A DNA stretch of 63,319 nt, taken from contig JAQTPT010000018.1 of the NCBI GenBank assembly GCA_028712795.1, forward strand, positions 1-63,319. The letters are read 5' to 3'. The stretch's first letter is position 1. Every line of letters starts with the position of its first letter. Positions 1 through 9,030 of the stretch are shown one piece after another. Position numbers and translations under genes: made by a program. The notes under the pieces are model-generated. The model did not search any database, was not told the DNA's origin, and was given only the letters and a program-made list of their open reading frames with translations. The DNA comes from Methylococcales bacterium (GTDB taxonomy: Bacteria; Pseudomonadota; Gammaproteobacteria; Methylococcales; Methylomonadaceae).

Positions 1-63
1 CCCCGCTGTTATCGATTCATTCAGTAAAACAATCACTTGCTTGCGCTCTTCGTGGGTAGTCAT
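1..63 (-). pseudogene. IS3-family transposase orfB, 5' end only
   Basis: Reading the minus strand from the ATG at 63 gives MTTHEERKQVIVLLNESITA before the window edge, which resembles the start of an IS3-family orfB. The ATG overlaps the TGA of the upstream orfA remnant (ATGA), the usual arrangement where orfA and orfB are joined by frameshifting. Only 21 codons are visible, so it cannot be judged whether the rest is intact. Confidence 0.5.
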
Positions 64-136
64 TCGACCTCTCCCCCCAAGAGCGCCCGGAACTTTTTTT
101 GCAGAACCAACAGCGCTGCGGCTTCTGTCAGGTTTC
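60..136 (-). pseudogene. IS3-family transposase orfA, 3' fragment
   Basis: The minus strand encodes a tail reading TEAAALLVLQKKFRALLGG followed by EVE and a stop. This leucine-rich, basic end is typical of IS3-family orfA proteins. The frame hits stop codons just upstream, at about 137-143, where the CTAG-containing inverted repeat begins. The gene therefore appears truncated by the neighbouring insertion. Confidence 0.5.
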
Positions 137-137
137 A

Positions 138-246
138 CTAGTACATGAAACCGGAAATTCGTGAACTGAAAAATAAGCATAACAAATTGTTTTTATTGAA
201 ATAAGTTTTTAACTTATTGATCACGAACTTCCGGTTTGTTGTACTA
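138..246. repeat. Imperfect palindrome at the end of the IS481-type element
   Basis: Two arms, 138-163 and 221-246, are imperfect reverse complements sharing CTAGTACA, AAACCGGAA and TTCGTGA. A nested perfect hairpin lies between them (AATAAGTT, TTT, AACTTATT at 200-218). The palindrome sits at the junction of the IS3 remnant and the transposase gene ending at 244. It may be an element end or two adjacent ends; the opposite end of the element was not located. Confidence 0.5.
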
Positions 247-1221
247 GGTTGTTGTGATCAGAGCATGAACAGACTTGAACTTATCGGGTGAGATTTTAAA
301 TAATTCGGGTGATAGCTTATACCAATAATCCAACGCATCAAAGGGTGTTCTTACTTTTAATTCTTTTCTTAAGCTCCCATGTCCCCTGCTGAAGTTATAG
401 AAGAGTAGGAACAGGGCCAAATCGGCCTTCATGTCCCCGACATTGTCATAAGTGGTTACCTTGATGGTCGCATCCTTGATCGTGCCGTTAACGCGCTCGA
501 CCATGCCATTCGTTGCCGGTGTGGCGGGCTTTGTCAGCCTGTGTTCTATACCGTGTTTGGCGCAGGTTTTGTCGAACCTATGGTTGCCGCTGGCTTTTTG
601 GTTGCCCCGTGCAAACCTATCCGTAAACTCAAGGCCATTGTCAGTCAGGATATGGGTGATGTGGAACGGGAAAAACGCCAGGCAACGGCCTAAGAAATCG
701 TCAGCATTGGCGGCGGTCTTATGGTCATACACATTGAAATACAGCAGGCGGCTGGCCCTGTCAATGGCGACGAACAGGTAGTATTTGATGCCCTCCAGCT
801 TAGGGAGGTAGGTCACGTCAATATGAAGATACCCAGGCTCGTACTCCTTGAATTTCTTGGCTTGCGCCTTATTCTCTTCTGGCACCTGGTTGATGCCGAA
901 ACCAACGAGGGCGCGGTAAACATTGCTCCTGCAAGCATACGGGATGCTCGTTTGGATGATCTCGGTAAGTTCATCCAAGGGACACCAGGTCAATGTCCTC
1001 ACCACCCTGATGACCTCTTTTTCAAAGGCGTTTAAAGTGTAGTGTATAGTGTCTGGACGACTGCTTTTGTCTTCTGTGGAGTCCCTGTTCTGCCATTTTG
1101 CCGCCGTGTTGGCACTCACTTGAAACTGTGCCGCTATGTCGTTTAAGGGTAAACAAGAACCCTGTATAATCGCTCTTGAATGTGAGTTTGTTCTTGCATT
1201 CGCATGGTAGATTTGTGGCAC
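244..1221 (-). CDS. IS481-type DDE transposase
   Basis: This 325-residue protein has an N-terminal helix-turn-helix (about residues 20-60) followed by an integrase-type catalytic core. The probable DDE triad is visible: D135 in HIDVTYLP, D194 in ILTDNGLEF and E242 in TNGMVERVNG. These motifs and the length fit IS481 or related IS3-like transposases, which cut and join DNA at the element's inverted repeats. The frame is intact from a plausible start, so it may still be active. It lies between remnants of two unrelated insertion sequences. The gene ends inside the palindrome at 138-246. Confidence 0.85.
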   Translation of the reverse strand: MPQIYHANARTNSHSRAIIQGSCLPLNDIAAQFQVSANTAAKWQNRDSTEDKSSRPDTIHYTLNAFEKEVIRVVRTLTWCPLDELTEIIQTSIPYACRSNVYRALVGFGINQVPEENKAQAKKFKEYEPGYLHIDVTYLPKLEGIKYYLFVAIDRASRLLYFNVYDHKTAANADDFLGRCLAFFPFHITHILTDNGLEFTDRFARGNQKASGNHRFDKTCAKHGIEHRLTKPATPATNGMVERVNGTIKDATIKVTTYDNVGDMKADLALFLLFYNFSRGHGSLRKELKVRTPFDALDYWYKLSPELFKISPDKFKSVHALITTT

Positions 1222-1271
1222 GTTGATTCCTTTTGGCTAAAAAGTAAGGTCGATAGGTTTATAAATCTATC

Positions 1272-1892
1272 ATGCTTTTTATGCTTCTAATAATCAACAA
1301 CGTGGTGAAACTGGACACCGAACTCAATCTCATTAAAATAGCCGATGGTGCAGCCGATAATTGGCGATTTTTGAGTGACACCTTAGTCCCGGGGCAAGGG
1401 GTTGAGCTACTGGACTACTTCCACGCCTGTGACCATCTGAATGAGGCCATGGAAGCAGCCTATGGCAAAGACAGTGCCACAGCCGTTGCCAAATACCAAG
1501 AATACAAAAGCCGGTTAAAAAATGAAATGGGTGGCATTGAAAAAGTTATTAATACCTTGAAATACCACAGTCAAAAAAACCCGAACAATAAAAAGCTGGC
1601 AACTGAATTAGACTATTTTAGAAATAACCGTCATAGAATGCAGTATGCTCAAGCATTAAAGTCCAATTATCCTATCGGTTCAGGTGTGACTGAAGCCACC
1701 TGCAAGACATTAGTGACTCAACGAATGAAATGTGCAGGAATGCGCTGGAATATAAAGGGCGGGCAAGGTGTTTTAACAGCGCGCAGTTTAATACAAAGTG
1801 ACCTATTTGATAATGGTTGGGATGTTCTGGCAAAGACGTATATCGAAAAAATTAAATTGCCAGAGAATGTAATTCCATTTAGGAAAAAATAA
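1272..1892 (+). pseudogene. ISKra4-type transposase, C-terminal half
   Basis: The translation contains ADGAADNWRFL, YFHACDHLNEAM and NYPIGSGVTEATCK, followed by an RMKCAGMRW segment. These blocks are typical of the C-terminal catalytic part of ISKra4-family transposases. About 200 residues remain, while family members are usually around twice that, so the N-terminal half is missing. The nominal start codon lies in flanking sequence and is probably not original. The break lies next to the start of the IS481-type gene, which suggests that insertion or a later deletion removed the first half. Confidence 0.7.
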
Positions 1893-1971
1893 TTAAATTA
1901 TGACGTTGGCTGTCACAACCAGGTCTACACCCCTTGAAATCGAACAGAGTATCTTACGGGTTCAAACGTTC

Positions 1972-1997
1972 CGGTCGGGGTTGCAAACCCCCGACCG
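1972..1997. repeat. GGGGTTGCAAACCCC-type palindrome, copy 1
   Basis: This palindrome has the core GGGGTTGCAAACCCC inside CGGTC/GACCG arms and is preceded by TTCAAACG. The same core with variable arms recurs at least eight more times in this window, always outside genes, so it belongs to a dispersed REP-like family. Confidence 0.75.
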
Positions 1998-2024
1998 ACT
2001 CCAGTGGGTAAATATACCAGATCA

Positions 2025-2061
2025 AAACATTAGACAGACCTTATCGAATTGTCTAATGTTT
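2025..2061. terminator. 12-bp stem hairpin at the methyltransferase 3' end
   Basis: The arms AAACATTAGACA (2025-2036) and TGTCTAATGTTT (2050-2061) are perfect reverse complements around a 13-base loop. The stop codon of the minus-strand methyltransferase gene lies in the right arm. No T-run follows on the minus strand, so a classical terminator is not certain. A similar but weaker structure with shared sequence occurs near 3430-3455. Confidence 0.4.
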
Positions 2062-2871
2062 ACCTTGAAGGATATTTGATAATTTTACTTGAGTATCCTT
2101 TTTGACGAAGATCATGTTGTGGTGGAATGATATTGTCGAAATTTGGGATGCAAGCTCGTTCAATTCATCATTCATCTTCGCATCACTTAGGAATTCGCAT
2201 GAATTAAGATAGTGCGTTAGTTCCAAAAAATACGTCATGCAAGTGGACCCGGGCTGACCAAGAGATTGACCGCCACATCCAGGCCAGTAAGAGGTTTGAA
2301 TATCTTCTATTACGTACACTCCACCATCAACCAATGACGTGAACAATTCCTTAAAAGTGAATATTTGATGGGCGCTTAAATGCGAGCCGTCATCGATGAT
2401 GATATCGAATTTCCCTTCGTTCCTAACGACCATCCTAAGATCGTCTTGGCTTGACTGATCGACCTGATAAATCTTTACCCCGGACACTGATAGTACCGAT
2501 TTATCCTCAATGTCGCAGGCCACAATCTTCGCTAATGGAAAATACCAACGCCATGCGTTGATTGAACGCCCGCCTAGAAGTTTTCCATACCCGCCAATAC
2601 CGATCTCCAATAATTTTATCCGCTTCCACCGGAACTCCCTGAAGAAAAGTCGATAGTGCGGTGCGTATCGATGCCCGTTAGGTGCGTGCTTATCTGTACC
2701 GTTCAACGTGAAAATATGTTCAAGTCGTAACGGAAGCCAGCGGAACACATATGACGCCAGTGCTGCGGCGTGATATACGGCAAGCTGATTTTCCCGAATT
2801 AAAGCTTTTCGCTTATCGCCTCTGGCAGCAAGAACTCTTGCTGCCGTTACCACAATATGGATCACTTTCAT
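2053..2871 (-). CDS. Class I SAM-dependent methyltransferase (MycE-like)
   Basis: The 272-residue protein carries a Rossmann-type SAM site: LLEIGIGGYG is motif I, followed by the acidic strand VACDIEDKS, and FDIIIDDGSH near the middle. The IIDDGSH and VIEDIQTSYW segments resemble the macrolide sugar O-methyltransferases of the MycE type and related polysaccharide methyltransferases. A role in methylating a sugar or surface glycan is inferred; the substrate is unknown. The gene stands alone, flanked by insertion-sequence debris upstream and a gene-poor stretch on the other side, suggesting an acquired accessory gene. The C-terminus ends inside a strong hairpin. Confidence 0.75.
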   Translation of the reverse strand: MKVIHIVVTAARVLAARGDKRKALIRENQLAVYHAAALASYVFRWLPLRLEHIFTLNGTDKHAPNGHRYAPHYRLFFREFRWKRIKLLEIGIGGYGKLLGGRSINAWRWYFPLAKIVACDIEDKSVLSVSGVKIYQVDQSSQDDLRMVVRNEGKFDIIIDDGSHLSAHQIFTFKELFTSLVDGGVYVIEDIQTSYWPGCGGQSLGQPGSTCMTYFLELTHYLNSCEFLSDAKMNDELNELASQISTISFHHNMIFVKKDTQVKLSNILQGKH

Positions 2872-3568
2872 AATTCCTTTGTTATCTACTTGTTAATGGG
2901 TACTACGAGCGCGTGGAGTAATAAAAGTAGGGGGGGTATCCATATAAATTATAAATGCGGTGATTTCGATGAATTTAAATTTTTCAATTAAATTCTCGTC
3001 AAAATACAACGAGTTGGTAAACACTCGTGGCCGCCTATCACTTGTTGCGCAAAATGAAACGATGAGATTTTCATTATTACTCAATGGGTTAAATCAGCGA
3101 TCATGGCCACCGCATTTATATGAATACCACACTAAAAGTATTTATAACGATCTGCTTTAGATAAAACCCTCGCTGTAATATCCCGGTTTAACTCTGCTCT
3201 TAACGAAAATCGATAAAGCCAACACCTTCGATGCAGAAGCATACTCATGTCTTTTACAAGCGGAAAACCTTGCTAACGTTATTATAGCCAGGTATGCATA
3301 ATTTTAAAAATGATCACTATCAAACACCAATAAAACCTTACACCCAAGCTTCTCTTAACAGGATAACATACAAAATTTGTATATTATCAGAAAACTGAAT
3401 AGCGTCCTGCACGCTTGTAGTTTGGCGATTAGACAGTTTGAACCCTTTTGTCTAGTGTTGAAAGCTGCACCCTAGAATTGGCAAGGCTTCTAAGCCACCA
3501 AACATCAGACAAAACGATGTGACCGATAATCGAAGCCACTCCGGGTTGAAAAACCCAACCCAACTTCG
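2872..3568. other. Gene-poor stretch with degenerate repeats
   Basis: Two short overlapping opposite-strand frames near 2893-3160 have no recognisable features and are not called. At 3426-3460 a TTAGACA ... TTGTCTAGTG arrangement echoes the hairpin at 2025-2061. At 3541-3560 a degenerate GGGTTGAAAAACCC palindrome resembles the dispersed repeat family. Nothing else is recognised. Confidence 0.4.
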
Positions 3569-4273
3569 CTAGTTAATGCTACTCTGTTTCGATTTAAAAT
3601 TCAACTTTGTCAGTATTTTTTGAATCGCTTCTTTAATGCTCCGCGCGTTAACGATAACAAAATACGGAATGGAGCAACCCGCCAGCACGCAAAGCAGTAA
3701 TACCGCAGTGGTTAGTTGAGTCCAATCGACCGGGTAAATGTCCGCTTTGACGGGGGCGCTAATGCCGGGAATACTCGGCAAATCGCCATCACCGCCATCA
3801 ACCTTTATTTGCGCTTTCATGCCTTTTTCCATGTGCTGCGGCACTTCGCAATGGACGAGATAGGTTTTTTTCAGGCTGGGCATAATCAGGGAGGCCTGCA
3901 ATTGGCCTTCTCCGTAGAGTTCCAAATGAAACATGCCTTCGGGATACAGGTAACCAGGCAAACCGTGAATCATCAGTTGGTGGCGTATCTGGTCATCGTT
4001 GATAAAGGTGATGTTGATTTTGGCGCAGGGTTTGACATTCCACTCTTGCTGGTCAAAGGCAAACATTTTTCCGGTGAATTTCAGCGCGTGTTTTTGTCCC
4101 GCACGAATCGTTATATCCACATTTTCTGAAATTTTTGGGCAGTCGCGGGGAAGGTCGTCGCTATTGGCATTCATAATCATGCCTTTTTCATCCATCAACA
4201 TGCCTCCGTGGTTCATCGCTGAAGCTGATCCGATAACGCCCAGCATCATCAAGCCTGTTAATAATACTTTCAT
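3569..4273 (-). CDS. Membrane-anchored cupredoxin-domain protein
   Basis: The 234-residue protein starts with a signal peptide (about residues 1-20) and ends with a hydrophobic segment (about 183-208) plus a basic tail, so it is probably exported and anchored. The middle is a cupredoxin fold with a complete type 1 copper signature: His98 or His103 upstream, then C142-x4-H147-x4-M152 in HCEVPQHMEKGM. It probably passes electrons to or from copper at the membrane. Its ATG overlaps the stop of the upstream multicopper oxidase gene by four bases, so the two are co-translated and are likely partners. The N-terminus is rich in Met and His (MNHGGMLMDEKGMIM), possibly a further copper site. The physiological substrate is unknown. 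Confidence 0.85.
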   Translation of the reverse strand: MKVLLTGLMMLGVIGSASAMNHGGMLMDEKGMIMNANSDDLPRDCPKISENVDITIRAGQKHALKFTGKMFAFDQQEWNVKPCAKINITFINDDQIRHQLMIHGLPGYLYPEGMFHLELYGEGQLQASLIMPSLKKTYLVHCEVPQHMEKGMKAQIKVDGGDGDLPSIPGISAPVKADIYPVDWTQLTTAVLLLCVLAGCSIPYFVIVNARSIKEAIQKILTKLNFKSKQSSIN

Positions 4274-5931
4274 TGTTTTTGTTTCCGTTTATAAGTCAGT
4301 GCGCTAAAAACCAGCAGACCGATGATTAAACCCGCAGCCAGACCAAAAATGGTGATTCGCGCATAATCCGGTGCGAGCAAGCCGGCGTCAGCCAGCACCG
4401 GCGCAAAAGGGCCGCTACCCCACACCGCCATTTTTTTGGCGTAGTAGTCTTTATTAAATACCTGATCGAATAATTCATTATGCATTTTTGGCATCCCTTG
4501 TTCGTCCAGGTAAGACTTGTAGGCAAGGATGGCGATATTGCCGCCGGGTTCCATGCCGTCGGTGGTAGTGCCCGTGGGCACATGGTCGTGAAACATCCAC
4601 AGGCCGGGGCCGTAGCTGTTCAAGCCATTGTTGGAGGTTAGCAGGTTTAAATCAGTCCGTTGCGCCGGTGCAATATCAAAAACATCCCTTGTCACTTGCA
4701 TGCCGGAAGGTTGGTCGACACCATCCAACGCGGTGATGGTGGCTTTATGGCCGTGGATGTGAAGCGCGACTGAAGACCGCTGCAAGTTGGCGACATGCAA
4801 TTTAATGTTTTCATTTTCATCGGCGATAATCATTCCGTCACGCAGGGTGTAAGGGAAGGAGTGTCCATTGAGCATGAAGTAGTTTTCGAAGGATTCCGTC
4901 ATGTTGTAGCTGCGGGCCATGCGTTGCGCGATGAGCCGAGGATCATTAGTGGTCTGGATGATTTTTGCCAGCTTTTTATCGACGGACTGATAATGTAAGT
5001 CATATTCCTGGCTGTAGGATTTTTTTACGGCATCCGATGGATGGCGCACTTGACCCGCGCCTATATTGAAGGTTTGCAGCCAGTTATTGGGCTGGTTTTC
5101 TTCGATAATAAACATGCCGCTCAAGCCCATCATAAAATGCTGCGCGGTTTGGACATGGCAATGATAAAGCATGGTGCCGGCATGCCGGGGCTGTATTTCG
5201 TAGGTATGGCTTTTTCCCGGAAAAACCGCATGTTCTTCCATACCGTCATTATCTTCACCTTTGGCTGTCAGCCAGGGGTGATCCACGCCATGGAGATGGA
5301 TGGTGTGGGGTAAGTAATGGGTGTTTTCCAGCGTGATATAAACCTTGTCCCCTTGCTCAACGCGAATTACAGGGGAGGGCGCGCGCAACAGCGGATTGGC
5401 GACCACGGAATTGAAATTTTTAAGCGCCATGCCACGGGATTTGGGCGCGTAAACCCAAAGCCCCGGCTGAATTCCCGGCGCAATATCAAAGGTGTTAATT
5501 AAAAAATCGCCATCAGGACTTGCGCCGTTGAGTTCGACAACCTCCAGCTTAATTCGGATAACGTCCGGATCGCCATCATGATCCAGATCGTCGGTTAGGC
5601 TTATGGCGTCTTGCGCCAGGTTGGTCTGCATCAGTGTCGCCATTGACACATTGTTGGTGCCTTTGACAGACGTGGCAACGTCATAAGGATTGTCAGGTTC
5701 GCAGGATGGGGCGGCATCAATTTTAACCCCTTCAATCACTTGCGCAGGCCGCCAGTCAGGGTGTTCATTTGAGCAGGGCTTTTCGATGCTGTTGTTACTT
5801 TCTGGGCGGGTATAAACGGTGGCAGGGGGCGCAATTCCGGCTTTTTGTTGCAATCCGGGCGCAAAATAAACAGCGATTGGAGTTAAAGCAGCGATGAATA
5901 GTATCAATAAAACAAGAGATCTTTTGGTCAT
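4270..5931 (-). CDS. Two-domain multicopper oxidase, membrane-tethered
   Basis: The 553-residue protein has an N-terminal signal or anchor (about 5-24) and a C-terminal transmembrane helix (about 522-545) followed by a basic end. Four His-X-His pairs of a trinuclear copper centre are visible: H212/H214, H257/H259, H391/H393 and H448/H450. The type 1 site appears to be in the first domain (H209, C258, H265). The second-domain pair is FHDH, with no Cys. This is the reverse of three-domain laccases and resembles two-domain oxidases with the blue copper in domain 1. Known relatives oxidise metals or phenols, or reduce nitrite; the substrate here is open. The gene overlaps the cupredoxin gene downstream. 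Confidence 0.85.
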   Translation of the reverse strand: MTKRSLVLLILFIAALTPIAVYFAPGLQQKAGIAPPATVYTRPESNNSIEKPCSNEHPDWRPAQVIEGVKIDAAPSCEPDNPYDVATSVKGTNNVSMATLMQTNLAQDAISLTDDLDHDGDPDVIRIKLEVVELNGASPDGDFLINTFDIAPGIQPGLWVYAPKSRGMALKNFNSVVANPLLRAPSPVIRVEQGDKVYITLENTHYLPHTIHLHGVDHPWLTAKGEDNDGMEEHAVFPGKSHTYEIQPRHAGTMLYHCHVQTAQHFMMGLSGMFIIEENQPNNWLQTFNIGAGQVRHPSDAVKKSYSQEYDLHYQSVDKKLAKIIQTTNDPRLIAQRMARSYNMTESFENYFMLNGHSFPYTLRDGMIIADENENIKLHVANLQRSSVALHIHGHKATITALDGVDQPSGMQVTRDVFDIAPAQRTDLNLLTSNNGLNSYGPGLWMFHDHVPTGTTTDGMEPGGNIAILAYKSYLDEQGMPKMHNELFDQVFNKDYYAKKMAVWGSGPFAPVLADAGLLAPDYARITIFGLAAGLIIGLLVFSALTYKRKQKQ

Positions 5932-6244
5932 ATACCGGTAAGATATTTTTAAAATTATCGCTATTGTAAAGGTCAGCTTGGTTAAAGCCTAGGTACGATT
6001 CCAAGAAAATAAAAAGAGGGGCCGGGATTAAAGGGTTGGAGGCCGGGTTGAACGACTTGAATCGCAGTATCAATGGCTCAATTTGCCGAAATTATGGTTT
6101 TCTTCAATTGTGGCCGTTCAAGATAGGGGGATTTTGATTTGATTGAGAAAAGGTGGCGGGTTACGCCGCCAGCAAGCCAGATGCGCCTAAACACGGGGTT
6201 AATATGATCTTGCTGACCAATGAGGGAGTACACACTCACTTCGG
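5932..6244. other. Intergenic region with one terminator-like hairpin
   Basis: This contains the upstream region of the multicopper oxidase gene and the 3' flank of the cupin gene. Apart from the hairpin at 6154-6171, nothing is recognised. Confidence 0.5.
6154..6171 (-). terminator. Terminator-like hairpin after the cupin gene
   Basis: On the minus strand TGGCGG and CCGCCA pair around a six-base loop and are followed by CCTTTTCTC. The position, about 75 bases after the cupin stop codon, fits an intrinsic terminator. Confidence 0.5.
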
Positions 6245-6610
6245 CTACTCCATATTCTCATAGATTTCTTGAGTAAAACGAGGCGTACAAATAGCTAAAA
6301 AAACCAGATCTTCAGTGCCAATATTGGTTATTCTCTGTGGGCAACGGGACGGAATCACAACGACATCCCCCACTATGACCTGTTGAGGTTCAGATCCGGC
6401 AACTTCAACTTTTCCTATTCCTGAAAGAATAACGTATCGTTCGACAACACCTTTCAAACGGTGGAGTTTAGTAGTCACCCCAGCTTTAACCCGAGCCCTG
6501 GCGATAGACATATTCGGATCTGCGGGTGAGTTTGACAATTCTAAAATAAAACAGCCTTCATCAAAGTAATATTCGTCAGCGTCATTAGATCTTACAATTT
6601 GTATTTGCAT
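6245..6610 (-). CDS. Small cupin-domain protein
   Basis: This is a single cupin barrel of about 121 residues. The conserved region runs from VKAGVTTKLHRLKGVVERYVIL through GKVEV and the second motif GDVVVIPSRCPQRITN. One His (in TKLHRL) and a Glu (VVERY) are at metal-ligand positions, but the usual second His of motif 2 is replaced by Gln (PQRI), so metal binding is uncertain. An upstream TTG at 6670 would add 20 residues; the ATG at 6610 is preferred because the cupin begins right after it. It may be a small sugar-phosphate or metabolite binding protein, but no specific function can be assigned. Confidence 0.75.
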   Translation of the reverse strand: MQIQIVRSNDADEYYFDEGCFILELSNSPADPNMSIARARVKAGVTTKLHRLKGVVERYVILSGIGKVEVAGSEPQQVIVGDVVVIPSRCPQRITNIGTEDLVFLAICTPRFTQEIYENME

Positions 6611-6795
6611 GGGCGTCGTATCTTCAAAATGATAAGCTGCAAACGGTTGTTTGTGTAGCCAGCAAGCCAATTCAACAGTGTGGAATCAGAGGTTTTCATG
6701 TGCAGTTACCTTAATTTCACTGAGTTATATAGATGCATCTTGCTGCTCAGTGAAAAGCGCCAGAAACCACAGGCCTTAAAGAAAAGAATGTTATA

Positions 6796-8751
6796 TCAAT
6801 AATCTGAAAGCGTTTTGGGTGGTAAAGCGGCTCTTAAGGCATTTAAAACGGCAAAAACATCAATAACTTCCTGGGCGACTGCTCCGGCTACCGGGGTAAG
6901 GTAACCCAATCCGGCAAATACCATGCCGATTAAACTCAGCGCCATGCCCCCCACTGCGCTTTGCAGGGCGATTTTACGCATCCGTGCGCCAATATGAAAA
7001 AGTTCATCAACTTTTAACAGCGAGCTGTCCATGATGACGGCATCCGCCGATTCGCCGGTAATGTCGCTGTTTTGACCAAAGGCAATGCCGATGGTCGCTG
7101 CGGTAAGAGAAGGGGCGTCGTTAATACCATCGCCCAGATAAACGGTTTTTGCCGCTTTGGTTTCTTTGCGCACCAATTCCAGTTTCTGTTCAGGGCTTTG
7201 GCTAAAATAAACATGCTCAATACCGACTTGCTCGGCCAGATAACGCACTTCGGATTCCCGGTCGCCGGACACCAGCATAACCCGGTCAAATAAGTGGCTA
7301 GGTTGCAGGTGAGTGATAAAGGATGAACTGTCTGTCCGCACTTCATCCCGAAACTGCAGTGTTCCCGCATAATTTTCATCAATTAGTACGACACATTCAA
7401 GGCCTCCCGTGATGGGTGGTAAATCTTGAACATAAGCCGGGTTATTTTCAACAAAGTTTTTACGGCTGGTAATTTGTACTTGTTTGCCTGACACTGAACC
7501 TGTAAGTCCTTTGCCGGGTAGTTCGGCGATATGGTTAACGCTCAAGAGGGATAACCCAGATTTTTCTGCTGCTTTGATTATTGCACTGGAGAGTGGATGC
7601 TTGGAGTAACGTTCCAGACTGGCGGTCAGGGTTAATACATCTTGCTCGTTATAGTTTTTCCCTGGTATCAAGGCCGTCAACGAGGGGCGGCCATAAGTCA
7701 ACGTGCCGGTTTTATCAAAAATTGCGGTACGGCAAGTACCTATGGTTTCCAGAATAGCCGGATTTTTGATGATGATTTCCCTCCGCGCTGCTAGCGAAAT
7801 GGAACTGATAATAGTGACGGGTATGCCAATCAGCAATGGGCAGGGCGTTGCAATTACCAGTACCGCCAGAAACCGGATGACATCGCCACTGATAGTCCAG
7901 GCAGCGAGTGCGCACAAAATGGTTAGCGGCGTATAAAACGCGCCCAGTTGATCGCCCAGCCGTCTGATGTTGGGGCGATACTGCTCGGAAGAACGCATGA
8001 CTTCCATGATTTTGGCATAACGGGAATCAACCGACAGTTTATCCGCGCAAATAGTTAACGCCGAGTCACCGTTAATCGCACCGGACATAACCTGCGAACC
8101 CGTGGTTTTCGACATCATATACGGCTCTCCGGTCAAAAAGGATTCATCCATGGTGCCGGAGCCGTCCTTCACAGTGCCATCAACGGGGCATATTTCGTGG
8201 GGCAATATCAACAAGGTATCGCCGATATTAACTTGCTCTGTCGTGATGTCGGTTAGGACGTCGCCTGATTTTCTATGGGCGACTGAAGGCATGCGCTTAG
8301 CCAAGGCCTCAAGCACTGAAGAGGCTTTGCGCACGGCATAGAGTTCGAGTACCGCGCCTCCGGAAAGCATTAATACCACCAGGCTTCCGGCCAGATATTC
8401 ATCCAGCATAACCGCAGTGATAATGGATATGCCTGCAAGTAAATCAGCGCCAAAATCTCCCCTGAATAATTTTACGACGAGCTGATATAGCAGAGGAATA
8501 CCGCCTAGCGCCAATACGGCAATTAGGGGGAGTTGAACCAGGGCAATAGAGAAACTCAAGTGTCCCTGATAGATGCTGGCGAATGCTGAAGCCAGCTCAG
8601 TATTAAGGGTCAGGGTATAGACTTCATGGCCCCAATCAAGCGAATACTTCAGCACCAGATAGCAGCCGATACCAAGTATGCTCAACGCAACAATGATGGT
8701 CTCGTATTTAGGCGTTGTTGATGACTGCTGTACGTTAGCTGCGTTAGTCAT
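6796..8751 (-). CDS. P1B-type heavy-metal translocating ATPase
   Basis: All P-type ATPase hallmarks are present: the actuator TGEP, the phosphorylation motif DKTGTLT, the SKHPLSSAI histidine motif and the hinge GDGINDAPS. The membrane metal site reads ATPCPLLIGIPV, a CPx variant with Leu in place of the second Cys. There is no N-terminal CxxC metal-binding domain. The protein therefore exports or imports a transition metal using ATP, but the metal cannot be named from the sequence. The ATG at 8751 is chosen; an in-frame TTG at 8778 would add nine residues. It follows the copper-protein operon and the cupin on the same strand, but gaps of 125 bases or more argue for separate transcription. Confidence 0.9.
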   Translation of the reverse strand: MTNAANVQQSSTTPKYETIIVALSILGIGCYLVLKYSLDWGHEVYTLTLNTELASAFASIYQGHLSFSIALVQLPLIAVLALGGIPLLYQLVVKLFRGDFGADLLAGISIITAVMLDEYLAGSLVVLMLSGGAVLELYAVRKASSVLEALAKRMPSVAHRKSGDVLTDITTEQVNIGDTLLILPHEICPVDGTVKDGSGTMDESFLTGEPYMMSKTTGSQVMSGAINGDSALTICADKLSVDSRYAKIMEVMRSSEQYRPNIRRLGDQLGAFYTPLTILCALAAWTISGDVIRFLAVLVIATPCPLLIGIPVTIISSISLAARREIIIKNPAILETIGTCRTAIFDKTGTLTYGRPSLTALIPGKNYNEQDVLTLTASLERYSKHPLSSAIIKAAEKSGLSLLSVNHIAELPGKGLTGSVSGKQVQITSRKNFVENNPAYVQDLPPITGGLECVVLIDENYAGTLQFRDEVRTDSSSFITHLQPSHLFDRVMLVSGDRESEVRYLAEQVGIEHVYFSQSPEQKLELVRKETKAAKTVYLGDGINDAPSLTAATIGIAFGQNSDITGESADAVIMDSSLLKVDELFHIGARMRKIALQSAVGGMALSLIGMVFAGLGYLTPVAGAVAQEVIDVFAVLNALRAALPPKTLSDY

Positions 8752-9030
8752 GTTTTTATTGATTGGTCGCGTAGCCAACGTTCAGGGCATTGGCAGTATC
8801 ATGTCTGAAACTACCGGATAAGGCGATAAACTCTTTGAAAATTGGATTAACAAAGCCCAAAAAAACAGGAGCTGAACGTGCTGCATGGTAAAAACTTGTA
8901 ACCCCTGGACAGAACGGACGGCAGCAAACCTTATAACAGATAAGTTGCCCAAATATAATCGGTAAAAAATTAATCAAATCCTGGTGTTATTTAGCCAAAG
9001 TAAACAAATTCTTGTATCCTGGGTTTCTGC

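Noticed and set aside
2893..3160. Two overlapping short frames on opposite strands
   Set aside because: Both lack composition or motifs of real proteins and overlap each other.
5041..5313. Open frames antisense to the multicopper oxidase gene
   Set aside because: Shadow frames of a clearly conserved gene on the other strand; no independent support.
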